From the NCBI RefSeq assembly GCF_019977735.1, contig NZ_AP025018.1, positions 10,482,580-10,546,579 of the forward strand: 64,000 nt of DNA, read 5' to 3'. The notes below the pieces were generated by a model. That model searched no databases. It was not told the DNA's origin and was given only the letters and a program-made list of their open reading frames with translations. This document shows positions 43,945-53,214 of the stretch, one piece after another. Numbering within the stretch: the first letter of the stretch is position 1; every line of letters begins with the position of its first letter. The translations under genes were made by a program, and so were the position numbers. Origin of the DNA: Calothrix sp. PCC 7716 (GTDB lineage Bacteria > Cyanobacteriota > Cyanobacteriia > Cyanobacteriales > Nostocaceae).

Positions 43945-45684
43945 ATGGCACGGGTAAGTGTGTCTGTCTCGATGAAAAAAAAGAAACCGTCTTTGATACT
44001 GACGTTATCTTCTGCTGGATTACTGATTGGTGGTGGTATTGCTGGATACTGGTTGTTAACACAAGGAAAACCATTATCTAGAGATTTACCACCAGGAGCT
44101 ACTATTATTCCTCAAGACGCATTGTTCGCTGTTTCGTTAACAACTGATGTTAGACAGTGGGAGCAGTTACGTCAGTTTGGAACTAGCGAGGTACAAGCAG
44201 AAATCGATAAAAATATAGTTCAGTTACGCGACCGTTTTCTTAGTAATAATGGTTACGATTTTCAAAAAGATATCCAACCTTGGGTAGGAGAAGAAGTAAC
44301 TTTAGCGGTTCTGAATAACGTTGATAGCTCTAAACCACCTGCTAAACCTGTGGCTGAAAATATTAGAACTGCTAATAGTCAACAGTTAGTTTTGGTGTTA
44401 CCAATTAAAAATGCTCAAAATGCTAAAACTGCTCTAACTCAACTTCAAGCTAAAAAAGGCGCCAGTTTAAAAGAACGCCCGTATAAAGGTATACCAATAA
44501 AAGAAATTGATATTAATTCTAATAACACAAGTGAGGATTTTGCTGTCTCGGTTATTGAAAATAAATATGTGGTTATTACTGATGATTCAAAGGCAATGGA
44601 GAAAGCAATTGATGCTTACCAAGCAAAAACATCGCTTTCTACAGTTCCTGGGTATGCGAATAATATTTCTAAAATTTCTAGCTACCAGCCTTTTGGTCAG
44701 TTTTATATAAATGTACCAACGAGTGCGAAAATTGCTAGCGCAGCTCCAAATCGTCAGTTTCCAGCTCAAGTGTTATCGCAATTGCAAAATAATCAAGGTC
44801 TTGCAGGAACAATTACTTTAGAGAGTGAGGGAGTTAGGCTTAAAGGTGTTTCTTGGTTAAACCCTAATAGTTCACGAGTGTTAAGAGTAGATAACAGTGC
44901 GGTGGAAATGCAAAATCGTGTCCCTGCTGAAACGCTGATGATGTTTTCAGGTGGGAATTTAGCGCGTGCTTGGGCAGATTATAGTTCAACATCGCAAAAT
45001 AATCCTTTATCACCCATGCCGCCCGAGCAATTACGGAATGGCTTTAAATCTTGGGTTAATATGGATTTAGAGCGCGATTTTTTGAGTTGGATGAATGGCG
45101 AGTTTTCGGTATCGGTGATTCCTACTTCTAAAGATGGTCAAGAAGAAGCTTTCCGCGCAGCGTTAGTATTTATGGTAAGAACTAACAATCGTCAACGCGC
45201 TGATGCTGCTCTTAAACAGCTTGATGAGGCTATGCGTAGTCAGTACCAGTTTAGAATAGAAGAGAAACGAGCATTGGGTAAGCCGATTATTAATTGGATT
45301 GGACCATTTGGTACTTTAACTGCCAGTCATGGATGGATGGATGATGATGTTGCTTTTATAGCATTAGGGGCGCCGATTGCTGAGAAAATTTTGACTACGA
45401 ATCAATCGAATAACTCGCTCGCACGCACTCAAGCTTTTCAAAAAGCAGTTCCATCAGAACTGAATCCAATTAACGGTCAATTTTTCTTAGATGTGGAACG
45501 CACCTCTAAAAACTTTCCGTTGCCTCCTTTGTTTCCTAACCAGCAAATATTTTTAAACGCTACACGTTCGATTGGAGTAACGAGTGCAGTCAGTGATAAC
45601 CGCAGCAATCGTTACGATATATTTATCTCGCTTAAAAAAGGTGCAAAGCCGGCGCCGTTGCCTAGTCCGACTGTAAAACCGTAA
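43945..45684 (+). CDS. DUF3352 domain protein
   Basis: 579 residues. A basic start (MKKKKPSL) and one membrane segment at about 17-38 (LTLSSAGLLIGGGIAGYWLL) anchor a large extracytoplasmic part. The DUF3352 pattern is visible as PQDALFAVSLTTDVRQWEQL, ATFGTSEVQ-like text, WVGEEVTLAVL, and repeated blocks of LVLPIKNAQNAKTALTQL type (again as ALVFMVRTNNRQRADAALKQL). The proline-rich C-terminus is PAPLPSPTVKP. Function unknown. Confidence 0.83.
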   Translation: MARVSVSVSMKKKKPSLILTLSSAGLLIGGGIAGYWLLTQGKPLSRDLPPGATIIPQDALFAVSLTTDVRQWEQLRQFGTSEVQAEIDKNIVQLRDRFLSNNGYDFQKDIQPWVGEEVTLAVLNNVDSSKPPAKPVAENIRTANSQQLVLVLPIKNAQNAKTALTQLQAKKGASLKERPYKGIPIKEIDINSNNTSEDFAVSVIENKYVVITDDSKAMEKAIDAYQAKTSLSTVPGYANNISKISSYQPFGQFYINVPTSAKIASAAPNRQFPAQVLSQLQNNQGLAGTITLESEGVRLKGVSWLNPNSSRVLRVDNSAVEMQNRVPAETLMMFSGGNLARAWADYSSTSQNNPLSPMPPEQLRNGFKSWVNMDLERDFLSWMNGEFSVSVIPTSKDGQEEAFRAALVFMVRTNNRQRADAALKQLDEAMRSQYQFRIEEKRALGKPIINWIGPFGTLTASHGWMDDDVAFIALGAPIAEKILTTNQSNNSLARTQAFQKAVPSELNPINGQFFLDVERTSKNFPLPPLFPNQQIFLNATRSIGVTSAVSDNRSNRYDIFISLKKGAKPAPLPSPTVKP

Positions 45685-45778
45685 ACCAAAGACCCAATAC
45701 ATTTAACAAATCGTCAGAAAAAGTTAGGATTTAAATAATAGAATAAACTGTTCAGGAATTGACTGGAGAACACGTTTT

Positions 45779-46843
45779 ATGAATTTTGTCAATCTGGTTG
45801 TCCTCCAGAACTGGCTGGACAATGCTTCTTTTGCAGTTTTGTTTATTACGATGCTGGTATATTGGAGCGGCGCCGCGTTTGGGAACATACCCTTTTTACC
45901 TGCACTGGGGACTGCGGGGATGGCGATAGCGAATTTATGCATGGCAACGTTGTTAGGAGCGCGATGGATTGAAGCGGGTTATTTCCCTCTTAGTAATTTA
46001 TACGAGTCGCTGTTTTTTTTGGCGTGGGGTATTACTACGGTACATCTTATCGCTGAAAATACTAGCCGTAGTCGTTTGGTTGGAGTAGCAACGGCGCCTG
46101 TAGCTATGGGTATTACAGCTTTTGCAACATTAACTTTACCGTCTGAGATGCAGAAAGCTGAACCTTTGGTACCTGCACTCAAATCTAACTGGTTAATGAT
46201 GCATGTTAGTGTAATGATGCTAAGTTATTCAGCGCTAATGGTTGGTTCGCTGTTGGCAATTGCATTTCTTGTTGTTACAAAAGGACAAGATATTCAACTT
46301 CAAGGTAGTTCATTTGGTGGCGGCGGATATCGTAGTAATGGTTATCGTTTGCATAAAGCTGGTGAGCTTGTAACGGAACCAGATGTTAGTAGTGTTGCTG
46401 ATAACAATGGCTATGCGCGTTACAAAGGCAGTAATAATAATGGAAATGGTTCTTCAGCAGTTTTAAATATTGTTGCGGCTGATACTCAAGCAGTAACAGC
46501 ATCAACTTTATCACCACAGCGTTTAAGTCTTGCAGAAACATTAGATAATATTAGCTACCGTGTCATTGGTTTAGGTTTTCCTTTACTAACAATTGGTATT
46601 ATTGCAGGCGCCGTTTGGGCAAACGAAGCTTGGGGTTCTTATTGGAGTTGGGACCCTAAAGAAACTTGGGCTTTAATTACTTGGTTGGTATTTACTGCTT
46701 ACTTACATTCGAGAATTACACGGGGTTGGCAAGGTCGGCGCCCTGCTATTTTAGCAGCTAGCGGCTTTGTGGTTGTGTGGATTTGTTATTTAGGTGTAAA
46801 TTTGCTGGGTAAAGGTTTACATTCTTACGGATGGTTCTTTTAA
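45779..46843 (+). CDS. ccsA: System II cytochrome c biogenesis protein CcsA (Ycf5; also annotated CcsB)
   Basis: Membrane part of the haem-delivery and ligation complex for c-type cytochromes such as cytochrome f. 354 residues with about eight hydrophobic segments. The tryptophan-rich [20 protein letters not shown] (about 280-299) is the haem-handling signature, and external histidines occur in [11 protein letters not shown] and [11 protein letters not shown] hydrophilic, Ser/Asn/Gly-rich loop at about 175-245 is longer than in plastid homologues. Naming differs between databases. Confidence 0.92.
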   Translation: MNFVNLVVLQNWLDNASFAVLFITMLVYWSGAAFGNIPFLPALGTAGMAIANLCMATLLGARWIEAGYFPLSNLYESLFFLAWGITTVHLIAENTSRSRLVGVATAPVAMGITAFATLTLPSEMQKAEPLVPALKSNWLMMHVSVMMLSYSALMVGSLLAIAFLVVTKGQDIQLQGSSFGGGGYRSNGYRLHKAGELVTEPDVSSVADNNGYARYKGSNNNGNGSSAVLNIVAADTQAVTASTLSPQRLSLAETLDNISYRVIGLGFPLLTIGIIAGAVWANEAWGSYWSWDPKETWALITWLVFTAYLHSRITRGWQGRRPAILAASGFVVVWICYLGVNLLGKGLHSYGWFF

Positions 46844-46851
46844 TATTTGTA

Positions 46852-46872
46852 GGGTGGGCAGTGCCCACCTTA
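46852..46872. repeat. Dispersed palindrome, AGGGTGGGCAGTGCCCACCTT
   Basis: Third full copy of the 4753 family, between ccsA and the KGK gene. Confidence 0.85.
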
Positions 46873-46941
46873 CTTTTTGAAGTTTATGTTAACTTGTGAT
46901 TTTTATATAAATAATAGATATATTTAAAGTAAATGTTATAG

Positions 46942-47259
46942 ATGTCTATGGATAATGAATTTCATCGATTACATCACTATGAAGTTGTATCTATAAATAC
47001 AGAAAATCTAGATAGCTTAGATGTATCAGATACCTTCAAAGTGATTCAACTGTTAGAAGCAATCAAAGAGCTAGTTGGGTTAGAAACAGCAGAGTCTTCA
47101 TTATTTGATAAAGGTATTGAGTGTGAAGTATTACGCTTTCGTGCTAACAGTTGGAGACGTGGAAAAGTCAGATTATCGTTGGAATTTAGACCTGATGAAA
47201 ATGAATCACCGTTAGAAGATTTTGCTAAAGAGCAACAAGATGCAGAAGTTCATAAATGA
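46942..47259 (+). CDS. KGK domain protein
   Basis: 105 residues, acidic. The C-terminal half ECEVLRFRANSWRRGKVRLSLEFRPDE (about 63-89) matches the cyanobacterial KGK family, where the name-giving Lys-Gly-Lys is here Arg-Gly-Lys. The N-terminal half, with SDTFKVIQLLEAIKELV, is helical. Function not known. A short hairpin with T-run follows at 47326-47356. Confidence 0.75.
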   Translation: MSMDNEFHRLHHYEVVSINTENLDSLDVSDTFKVIQLLEAIKELVGLETAESSLFDKGIECEVLRFRANSWRRGKVRLSLEFRPDENESPLEDFAKEQQDAEVHK

Positions 47260-47325
47260 TAAGTAATAAACCTCTCTTCATCCTCTCCTCCTCTGTGTAC
47301 TCTGCGTCTCTGTGGTAAAAAAATT

Positions 47326-47356
47326 AAATTCCTGACTTTTTTAAAGTCAGGAATTT
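47326..47356 (+). terminator. Hairpin terminator after the KGK gene
   Basis: AAATTCCTGAC faces GTCAGGAATTT across a T-rich loop. It sits 40 bases before tilS. The spacer just upstream (47283-47325) holds a CTCTGTGTACTCTGCGTCTC stretch similar to one at 63027-63058. Confidence 0.65.
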
Positions 47357-47396
47357 AGAATAAAGTAAATGTATACACAGTAATTCAAAATAACTA

Positions 47397-48365
47397 ATGG
47401 TGTGGACTTCTTTACATGCAGCAATACATCGAACTATTCGTGTGCGTAATTTACTTGCACCTCGACAAGGTTTACTTATAGCAGTATCTGGGGGTCAAGA
47501 TTCGTTATGTTTATTAAAGCTTTTATTAGATTTACAATCAAAATGGGAATGGCGCCTAGGTGTTGTTCATTGTAACCACTGTTGGCGCCAAGATTCAACG
47601 GCTAACGCGCAGCATGTGGAAGAGTTAGTAAACAGTTACTCAGTACCTTTTTACCTCGAAACTGCTGATAAACCTGTAAATACAGAGGCAGCAGCGCGAG
47701 AATGGCGTTATCAAGTTTTAACTCAAGTAGCACTTCAACATAACTACGTCTGTGTTATTACAGGACACACAGCTAGCGACAGAGCCGAAACTCTACTTTA
47801 TAATTTGATGCGCGGTACAGGCGCCGATGGTTTACAAGCTTTAACATGGCGGCGCCAATTAGCTGATAATGTACAATTAGTGCGTCCATTGCTTGAAGTT
47901 ACTCGTGAAGAGACGGGTCAATTTTGTCAAGATTTTGATTTAAAGATTTGGGAAGATTCTACTAATGATGATTTAAAATACGCTCGTAACCGTATTCGTA
48001 AAGAGCTATTACCGTATTTACATCAAAATTTTAATTCTCAAGTCACGTCAAATCTTGCCCAAACTGCTGAATTATTACAAGCTGATGTTGAGTATTTGGA
48101 ACAAGCAGCACGAGAGTTACGAGAGCAAGCAATAGAAAGTCAATACCCAATTAAATTAAATCGTCGTATTTTACAGAAGGCGCCACTTGCTTTACAACGA
48201 AGGGTAATGCGTCAAATATTACTCGAAATTCTTCCTCAGTCTCCTAATTTTGAACATATAGAAAAATTAATTGGGTTAATAACGGCGCCAAGACGTTCTC
48301 AAACTGACCCTTTTCCTGGTGGTAGTATTGCTTTTGTTGAGGATGATTGGATTTGTTTTGGATAA
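47397..48365 (+). CDS. tilS: tRNA(Ile)-lysidine synthetase
   Basis: Modifies C34 of tRNA-Ile(CAU) so that it reads AUA. The PP-loop ATP site is SGGQDS (31-36), with VVHCNHCWRQDS (about 58-69), TGHTASDRAETLLYNLMRGTG (about 122-142) and the C-terminal RNRIRKELLPYL (about 197-208). 322 residues, the short cyanobacterial form without the second C-terminal domain. ATG at 47397. Confidence 0.93.
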   Translation: MVWTSLHAAIHRTIRVRNLLAPRQGLLIAVSGGQDSLCLLKLLLDLQSKWEWRLGVVHCNHCWRQDSTANAQHVEELVNSYSVPFYLETADKPVNTEAAAREWRYQVLTQVALQHNYVCVITGHTASDRAETLLYNLMRGTGADGLQALTWRRQLADNVQLVRPLLEVTREETGQFCQDFDLKIWEDSTNDDLKYARNRIRKELLPYLHQNFNSQVTSNLAQTAELLQADVEYLEQAARELREQAIESQYPIKLNRRILQKAPLALQRRVMRQILLEILPQSPNFEHIEKLIGLITAPRRSQTDPFPGGSIAFVEDDWICFG

Positions 48366-48409
48366 AATGATAAAACCACGCTCGTCACAAAGAACACAAA
48401 GAGAAGAGA

Positions 48410-49885
48410 ATGATTAAAGATAGTATACCTAATTATATTAATGGGGAATGGGTTGCATCTAAAGCTACTAACCACTTAGAAGTTTTTAACCCAGCAACGA
48501 GTGAAGTTATTGCGAAAGTACCTTTATCTACTGCTTCTGAAGTGAATGAGGCAGTAACCGCAGCATCAGAATCATTTAAAACATGGCGCCGTGTACCAGC
48601 TACTGAGAGAGTGCAGTATTTATTTAAATTAAGAACTTTATTATTAGAAAATTTTGATGATTTGGCTTCTACTATAACAACTGAGTGTGGTAAAACGCTG
48701 GCAGAGGCAAAAGGAGAAATGCAACGTGCGGTTGAGAATGTGGAAGTTGCTTGCGGTATTCCAATAATGATGCAGGGTGTTAATAGCGAAGATATTGCAC
48801 GCGGTATTGATGAAATGATGATACGGCAACCGCTTGGTGTGTGCGCGGTTATTTGTCCGTTTAATTTTCCGGGGATGATTCCGTTTTGGTTTTTACCTTA
48901 TGCTATCGCTTGCGGTAATACCTATATCGTCAAACCTTCAGAAAAAGTGCCGTTGACGATGCAAAAAATATTTCAGTTACTTGAAAAAACAGGTTTGCCC
49001 AAAGGGGTTATTAATTTAGTTAATGGCGCTAAAGAAGCTGTAGACGCTATTCTTGATAACAAGAGCATTCGGGCAATTAGTTTTGTTGGTTCTACACCTG
49101 TGGCGAAATATATATATAGTCGTGGCGCCGCAAATGGAAAACGAGTACAGTGTCAAGGTGGAGCAAAAAATCCAATTATTATTTTGCCTGATGCTGATAT
49201 GACCATGACTACTCGCATTGCTGCTGATAGTGCTTTTGGTTGTGCAGGACAAAGATGTTTAGCTGCTTCTTTAGCTGTGACTGTGGGTTCTGCGAAGCAA
49301 ACATTTACCGAAGCTATTACTGAAACAGCGATGAAGCGAGTTGTTGGTAATGGTTTGGAACAGGGTGTGGAAATGGGACCTGTTATTTCTGTTGAGAGTC
49401 AACAGCGTATTGAAGCTTTAATTCAGAAAGGCGCCTCAGATGGTGCAAAATTACTAGTTGATGGACGCCAACCACAAGTTAGCGGTTATGAAAACGGCTA
49501 CTTTGTGCGTCCGACGATTTTACAAGACGTTGATCCAAATTCGGAGATTGCGAAGACTGAAATCTTTGGGCCAGTATTGAGCTTAATTCATCTTAATACA
49601 ATAGATGAAGCTATATCGTTCGTGAATAGTGGTCAATACGGAAACATGGCTTGTTTATTTACTACTAGCGGAGGCGCCGCACGCAAATTTCGCTCTTGTG
49701 CAGAGGCTGGTAATATTGGTATCAATATTGGTGTTGCGGCGCCGATGGCTTTCTTCCCATTTAGTGGTTGGAAAGAAAGTTTTTTTGGTGATTTACACGG
49801 ACAAGGTAATCACGCAGTTGAATTTTTTACACAAACAAAAGTTGTCGTAGAACGTTGGCGTGAAGATTGGGAGCGCCAGTTTTGA
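48410..49885 (+). CDS. mmsA: CoA-acylating methylmalonate-semialdehyde dehydrogenase-type aldehyde dehydrogenase
   Basis: 491 residues. The start [27 protein letters not shown] is typical of MmsA. Rossmann loop [32 protein letters not shown] (about 222-253) and catalytic cysteine in [11 protein letters not shown] (about 276-286) follow. The general-base Glu of ordinary aldehyde dehydrogenases is replaced in the QGGAKN region, as in CoA-dependent members. By family it converts malonate or methylmalonate semialdehyde to acetyl- or propionyl-CoA. No valine or inositol catabolism gene is nearby. Confidence 0.86.
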   Translation: MIKDSIPNYINGEWVASKATNHLEVFNPATSEVIAKVPLSTASEVNEAVTAASESFKTWRRVPATERVQYLFKLRTLLLENFDDLASTITTECGKTLAEAKGEMQRAVENVEVACGIPIMMQGVNSEDIARGIDEMMIRQPLGVCAVICPFNFPGMIPFWFLPYAIACGNTYIVKPSEKVPLTMQKIFQLLEKTGLPKGVINLVNGAKEAVDAILDNKSIRAISFVGSTPVAKYIYSRGAANGKRVQCQGGAKNPIIILPDADMTMTTRIAADSAFGCAGQRCLAASLAVTVGSAKQTFTEAITETAMKRVVGNGLEQGVEMGPVISVESQQRIEALIQKGASDGAKLLVDGRQPQVSGYENGYFVRPTILQDVDPNSEIAKTEIFGPVLSLIHLNTIDEAISFVNSGQYGNMACLFTTSGGAARKFRSCAEAGNIGINIGVAAPMAFFPFSGWKESFFGDLHGQGNHAVEFFTQTKVVVERWREDWERQF

Positions 49886-50191
49886 TACAATCTTTATAAA
49901 TTTATTTTATAAATCAATTACAGATTTATTTAATATAAAACCAAGCTAATTGTTATGGTTTAACAATTTAGTGACTCGTGATGTGCTAATTGGTGTTATG
50001 CTGTTAATAGGATGGAGATTTGACTCATCAGGGTGCAAAAAAAACGCAAAGCTGTTTGCTTTGTGAATTAAATGCCCAATCTTCAGTTTTAATAGGGCTT
50101 TTTCCAGGGTACATTCACTATTTAATTTTGTTAACAAAGGCAAATTATAGGTTTAATTGCATAGTTGTGGAATGGCTGTCTCCAGCCGTTC
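49886..50191. other. Spacer without recognised features
   Basis: 306 bases between two convergent genes. AT-rich, with no repeat of the families above. Confidence 0.5.
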
Positions 50192-51394
50192 CTAAACATA
50201 TTTTTGTATAAATTCACACATTAAATCTACGCGACCTTTACGCAACATAGCAGGGTCTAGACGCTCTGTTGTATTGCATGTCAATAAAATGACTAATTTT
50301 TGCTGAATTTGAATACCACCTTCATCGATAACACTTTGATAGAGTGTTCCGTCGAGTAAGCTAAGAATATGTTCGGTTTTGTTATTATACTGAGCAACTT
50401 CTGATGCACGATTTTGCGCTAAGTTATCGGCTTCATTAATAATTATACAAATGCGTTCTAAGTACGTGGGTGGAACGAAGTTTGTAATGGCATCGTGGTC
50501 TAAAATAAATATTACATAACCAAGTGGTACTAATATTTCTTTGGCAACAGCTTGTGTCCATGCTGTTTTTCCTGTTCCTGGTTCTCCATGCACTAGAACC
50601 GCTAGCTGATTTTGGTTTAAAACAGTTTGTTGTACGGTATCAGTGAAATTTTGAATACCTGAAGGAAAGGTACGAATTGGATATTGACTTTGGACTTTGC
50701 CTACACGACTTTGGTATCCACTTAGCATTACCGCTAAGTCATACGTCGCTTTGTTGATTAAAGGCGCCAAAGTTCTGGCCATCAAAGAATAATGGCGCCG
50801 TCCACGGTCGTATGGGTCAATTTGTAACCAAACGTCATACTCTGACCAGTAAGCGTAAACGGTGTTGAGAACATCAAGACGTTCCCAGCTAATAAATTTC
50901 TCTGGTGGAAAATAAAAATCGCGCTCTGAGTAGTATTGTGTGATAATATCGGGACGACCAAGAATTTCTAAGCTTCGCAAAACTGTTATTTCTTGCAAAC
51001 GATTCAAAACGTAATCGATAGGGATACTATTGCGACTAACAAACTGGATGATGGGAGTTTCGGTACTTAAAACATCTTTGTAACGATGGTCGGGTGTTAA
51101 AGGTTGGGGGGTAATAAAATTCCAATACTTCTCAAACTCCGCACGGGTATAATCGGAAGCTACGTTTAAGATGTTTGCCCACCAACTGTAATCTCGTCGT
51201 CCTAAAGCATCAGCGTAAAAGCTTGCTAAATTAACGCTCCTTTGAGTTAACTCCTGTGTATCGTTCCAAAGCACTTCCCAAAAATACTTAACGTTAAAAT
51301 CACGGTTAAACGGTCTCCAACCACTAGCTAGCAGGTTGTGACGATTTCTATTTTCGGCAGAGCCGTCATTGCCTCTAAAATAATCAAAATCCAT
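50192..51394 (-). CDS. AAA-family ATPase with altered Walker B
   Basis: 400 residues. The N-terminal 250 residues are a Trp/Tyr-rich helical domain I do not recognise. The C-terminal ATPase has Walker A GEPGTGKT at 270-277, a Walker B strand ICIIINEAD (315-323) where the usual Asp is Asn320 while Glu321 is kept, sensor Asn374 in LLTCNTTERLDPAML, and an arginine in RKGRVD (386-390). The ending resembles BCS1/FtsH-type AAA proteins. Soluble. It follows the cheB gene on the same strand after about 250 bases. Confidence 0.72.
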   Translation of the reverse strand: MDFDYFRGNDGSAENRNRHNLLASGWRPFNRDFNVKYFWEVLWNDTQELTQRSVNLASFYADALGRRDYSWWANILNVASDYTRAEFEKYWNFITPQPLTPDHRYKDVLSTETPIIQFVSRNSIPIDYVLNRLQEITVLRSLEILGRPDIITQYYSERDFYFPPEKFISWERLDVLNTVYAYWSEYDVWLQIDPYDRGRRHYSLMARTLAPLINKATYDLAVMLSGYQSRVGKVQSQYPIRTFPSGIQNFTDTVQQTVLNQNQLAVLVHGEPGTGKTAWTQAVAKEILVPLGYVIFILDHDAITNFVPPTYLERICIIINEADNLAQNRASEVAQYNNKTEHILSLLDGTLYQSVIDEGGIQIQQKLVILLTCNTTERLDPAMLRKGRVDLMCEFIQKYV

Positions 51395-51643
51395 ACTTCA
51401 GTTTTATAACACTGATGGAGCTAAATTGGGGATACAAGTTTACATAACTATTTAGCGATTAAACCTTATAGCTAAAAGTAGACCACATTTTATACAAATT
51501 TTTTCAAGGATAGCTTTTTTTAAGCGATGTTTACAGGAATATTGACTTGTCTTAGACTTGAAGCAAATATTATATGCTACAAATCTCTATGTATTACATT
51601 ATAATACATAAATTGTGGTATGAGTAGGTGGTAATGATAATTT

Positions 51644-52222
51644 TTAATAAGTAAGGTGGGCATTGCTACAAAGATTGATTAGAAAAGGAGCAATTTCTGT
51701 TAAAGGTAAAATTTTTGCTTTTGGAACTGCGGTTATTGCTGCTTTTGGCATAGTTGAACAAATTGCGGTACTTGGTTCTTGAACTATTGTAAAACCACCA
51801 TAAGCTTCAATTTTAGCTAGTCCTCTGGCGCCATCATGATTTGCACCAGTTAAAATTACACCAATGACTTGTTCGAGGTAAGCGTCAGCTGCTGTTTCAA
51901 ATAGTACATCAATTGAAGGTCTAGCATAACAAACAGGCGCCTCGGTTGACAAGGCAAAATGACCCAATTCGACAAGTAAATGATAATTTGCAGGGGCAAG
52001 ATAAATATTTCCAGCAACAATATTTAGTTTATCTTCTGCCTCTATAATTGGCAATAAACTATATTGTTGTAAAGCATTAACTAATTCACTGGCTGAAGAT
52101 ATGTGACGATGTTGAACTATTGCTATAGCTATAGGCAAACTTTTTGGAAAACCCGATAAAATTATTGAGAGTGATTGTAAACCTCCTAGTGATGTGCCAA
52201 TCACTGCTAATTCATATTTCAT
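51644..52222 (-). CDS. CheB-type protein-glutamate methylesterase, catalytic domain only
   Basis: 192 residues. The triad is in GTSLGGL (Ser11), VQHRH (His38) and TGANHDGARG (Asp near 130). The receiver domain of classic CheB is absent, so activity cannot be set by direct phosphorylation of this protein. Overlaps cheR by four bases (ATGA), showing translational coupling. The last residues NAHLTY come from a partial copy of the GGTGGGCATTGCC repeat, which provides the stop. Confidence 0.88.
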   Translation of the reverse strand: MKYELAVIGTSLGGLQSLSIILSGFPKSLPIAIAIVQHRHISSASELVNALQQYSLLPIIEAEDKLNIVAGNIYLAPANYHLLVELGHFALSTEAPVCYARPSIDVLFETAADAYLEQVIGVILTGANHDGARGLAKIEAYGGFTIVQEPSTAICSTMPKAAITAVPKAKILPLTEIAPFLINLCSNAHLTY

Positions 52223-53055
52223 AACGTCACCCTCCGAAAAAGTCGTTCTTGAGCATCTAATGCTTCATAATCTGATTGATGAATTGTGCCAAACAATGAT
52301 TCATGCCTTCCTAATGCCAAAATACCAAATCTTCTTAGGCTGTTATATAATAGTTCGTGAACCTTGTCTTGTAGCTTTTTGTTAAAGTAAATTAAAACAT
52401 TGCGGCACAAAATTACATTAAATTCATTGAAAGACGAATCTGTGACTAAGTTATGTGCGGAAAATACAATATTTTCTTTCAAGGAAGGCGAGAACATGGC
52501 GCCATCATAAGCTGCGGTGTAATATTGGGAGAAAGCTTGTTGACCTCCTGCTTGTTGATAAAGTTGGGTATACTCTTGCATTAAGCGCAGGGGATAAATA
52601 CCGACTTTTGCCTTGTGTACAACAACCTCGTTCATATCAGTAGCGTAGATGCGGCAGCGGTGGTATAGTCCTTCTTCGAGTAGCATTATTGCCATTGAAT
52701 ATACTTCTTCTCCAGTAGAACAACCAGCGTGCCAAATGCGAATAAATGGATAGGTACGTAATAGGGGAATAGCTTTTTTTCTAAATGCAATATAAAAGCT
52801 AGGGTCACGGAACATAGCAGTGACGTTTACCGTCAAATTTAATAAAAAACGCTCTAAACAATTTTTATCGTGTAAAAGTCTATCTTGAAGACTAGAAACT
52901 GTGGTTAAATTTTCTGCTCGAATTACATTCCAAATACGACGCTTTAAGGAAGCCATTGCATAATTACGAAAATCAAAACCGTAATAAAGATATAAACCTT
53001 CTAGCAATAGTTGAACTTCAATGTCTTCTAGCTCATTTGGACGTAATGGAAACAT
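52219..53055 (-). CDS. CheR-type protein-glutamate O-methyltransferase
   Basis: 278 residues. The N-terminal helical domain shows YYGFDFRNYAMASLKRRIW (about 24-42), then NVTAMFRDPSFY (76-87). The SAM-binding site is IRIWHAGCSTGEEVYSMAI (about 105-123) and YATDMNEVVVHKAKVGIYP, with the end IVFSAHNLV and FNVILCRNVLIYFNKKLQ. A typical CheR. Downstream of the multi-HAMP kinase and coupled to cheB; no methyl-accepting protein is in the window, so the kinase or an unseen receptor may be the target. Confidence 0.9.
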   Translation of the reverse strand: MFPLRPNELEDIEVQLLLEGLYLYYGFDFRNYAMASLKRRIWNVIRAENLTTVSSLQDRLLHDKNCLERFLLNLTVNVTAMFRDPSFYIAFRKKAIPLLRTYPFIRIWHAGCSTGEEVYSMAIMLLEEGLYHRCRIYATDMNEVVVHKAKVGIYPLRLMQEYTQLYQQAGGQQAFSQYYTAAYDGAMFSPSLKENIVFSAHNLVTDSSFNEFNVILCRNVLIYFNKKLQDKVHELLYNSLRRFGILALGRHESLFGTIHQSDYEALDAQERLFRRVTL

Positions 53056-53065
53056 AAAACAGTGA

Positions 53066-53212
53066 TGAGTGCTGAGTGCTGAGTGCTGAGTTGGGAGTTG
53101 GGAGGTTAGGAGTTGGGAGTTAGGAGTTGGGAGTTAGGAGTTAGGAGTTAAGAGTTAATTTTTTCTTCGCACTCAGCACTCAGTACTCAGTACTCAGCAC
53201 TCAGCACTCACA
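53066..53212. repeat. Composite repeat: CTGAGTGCTGAGT arms around GGAGTTAGGAGTT units
   Basis: AGTGCTGAGT units (53066-53090), then TTGGGAGTTAGGAGT units (53088-53157), then ACTCAGCACTCAGTACT units (53164-53212). The two families found separately at 23395 and 38038 are here nested. It separates the kinase gene from cheR. Confidence 0.88.
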
Positions 53213-53214
53213 AC

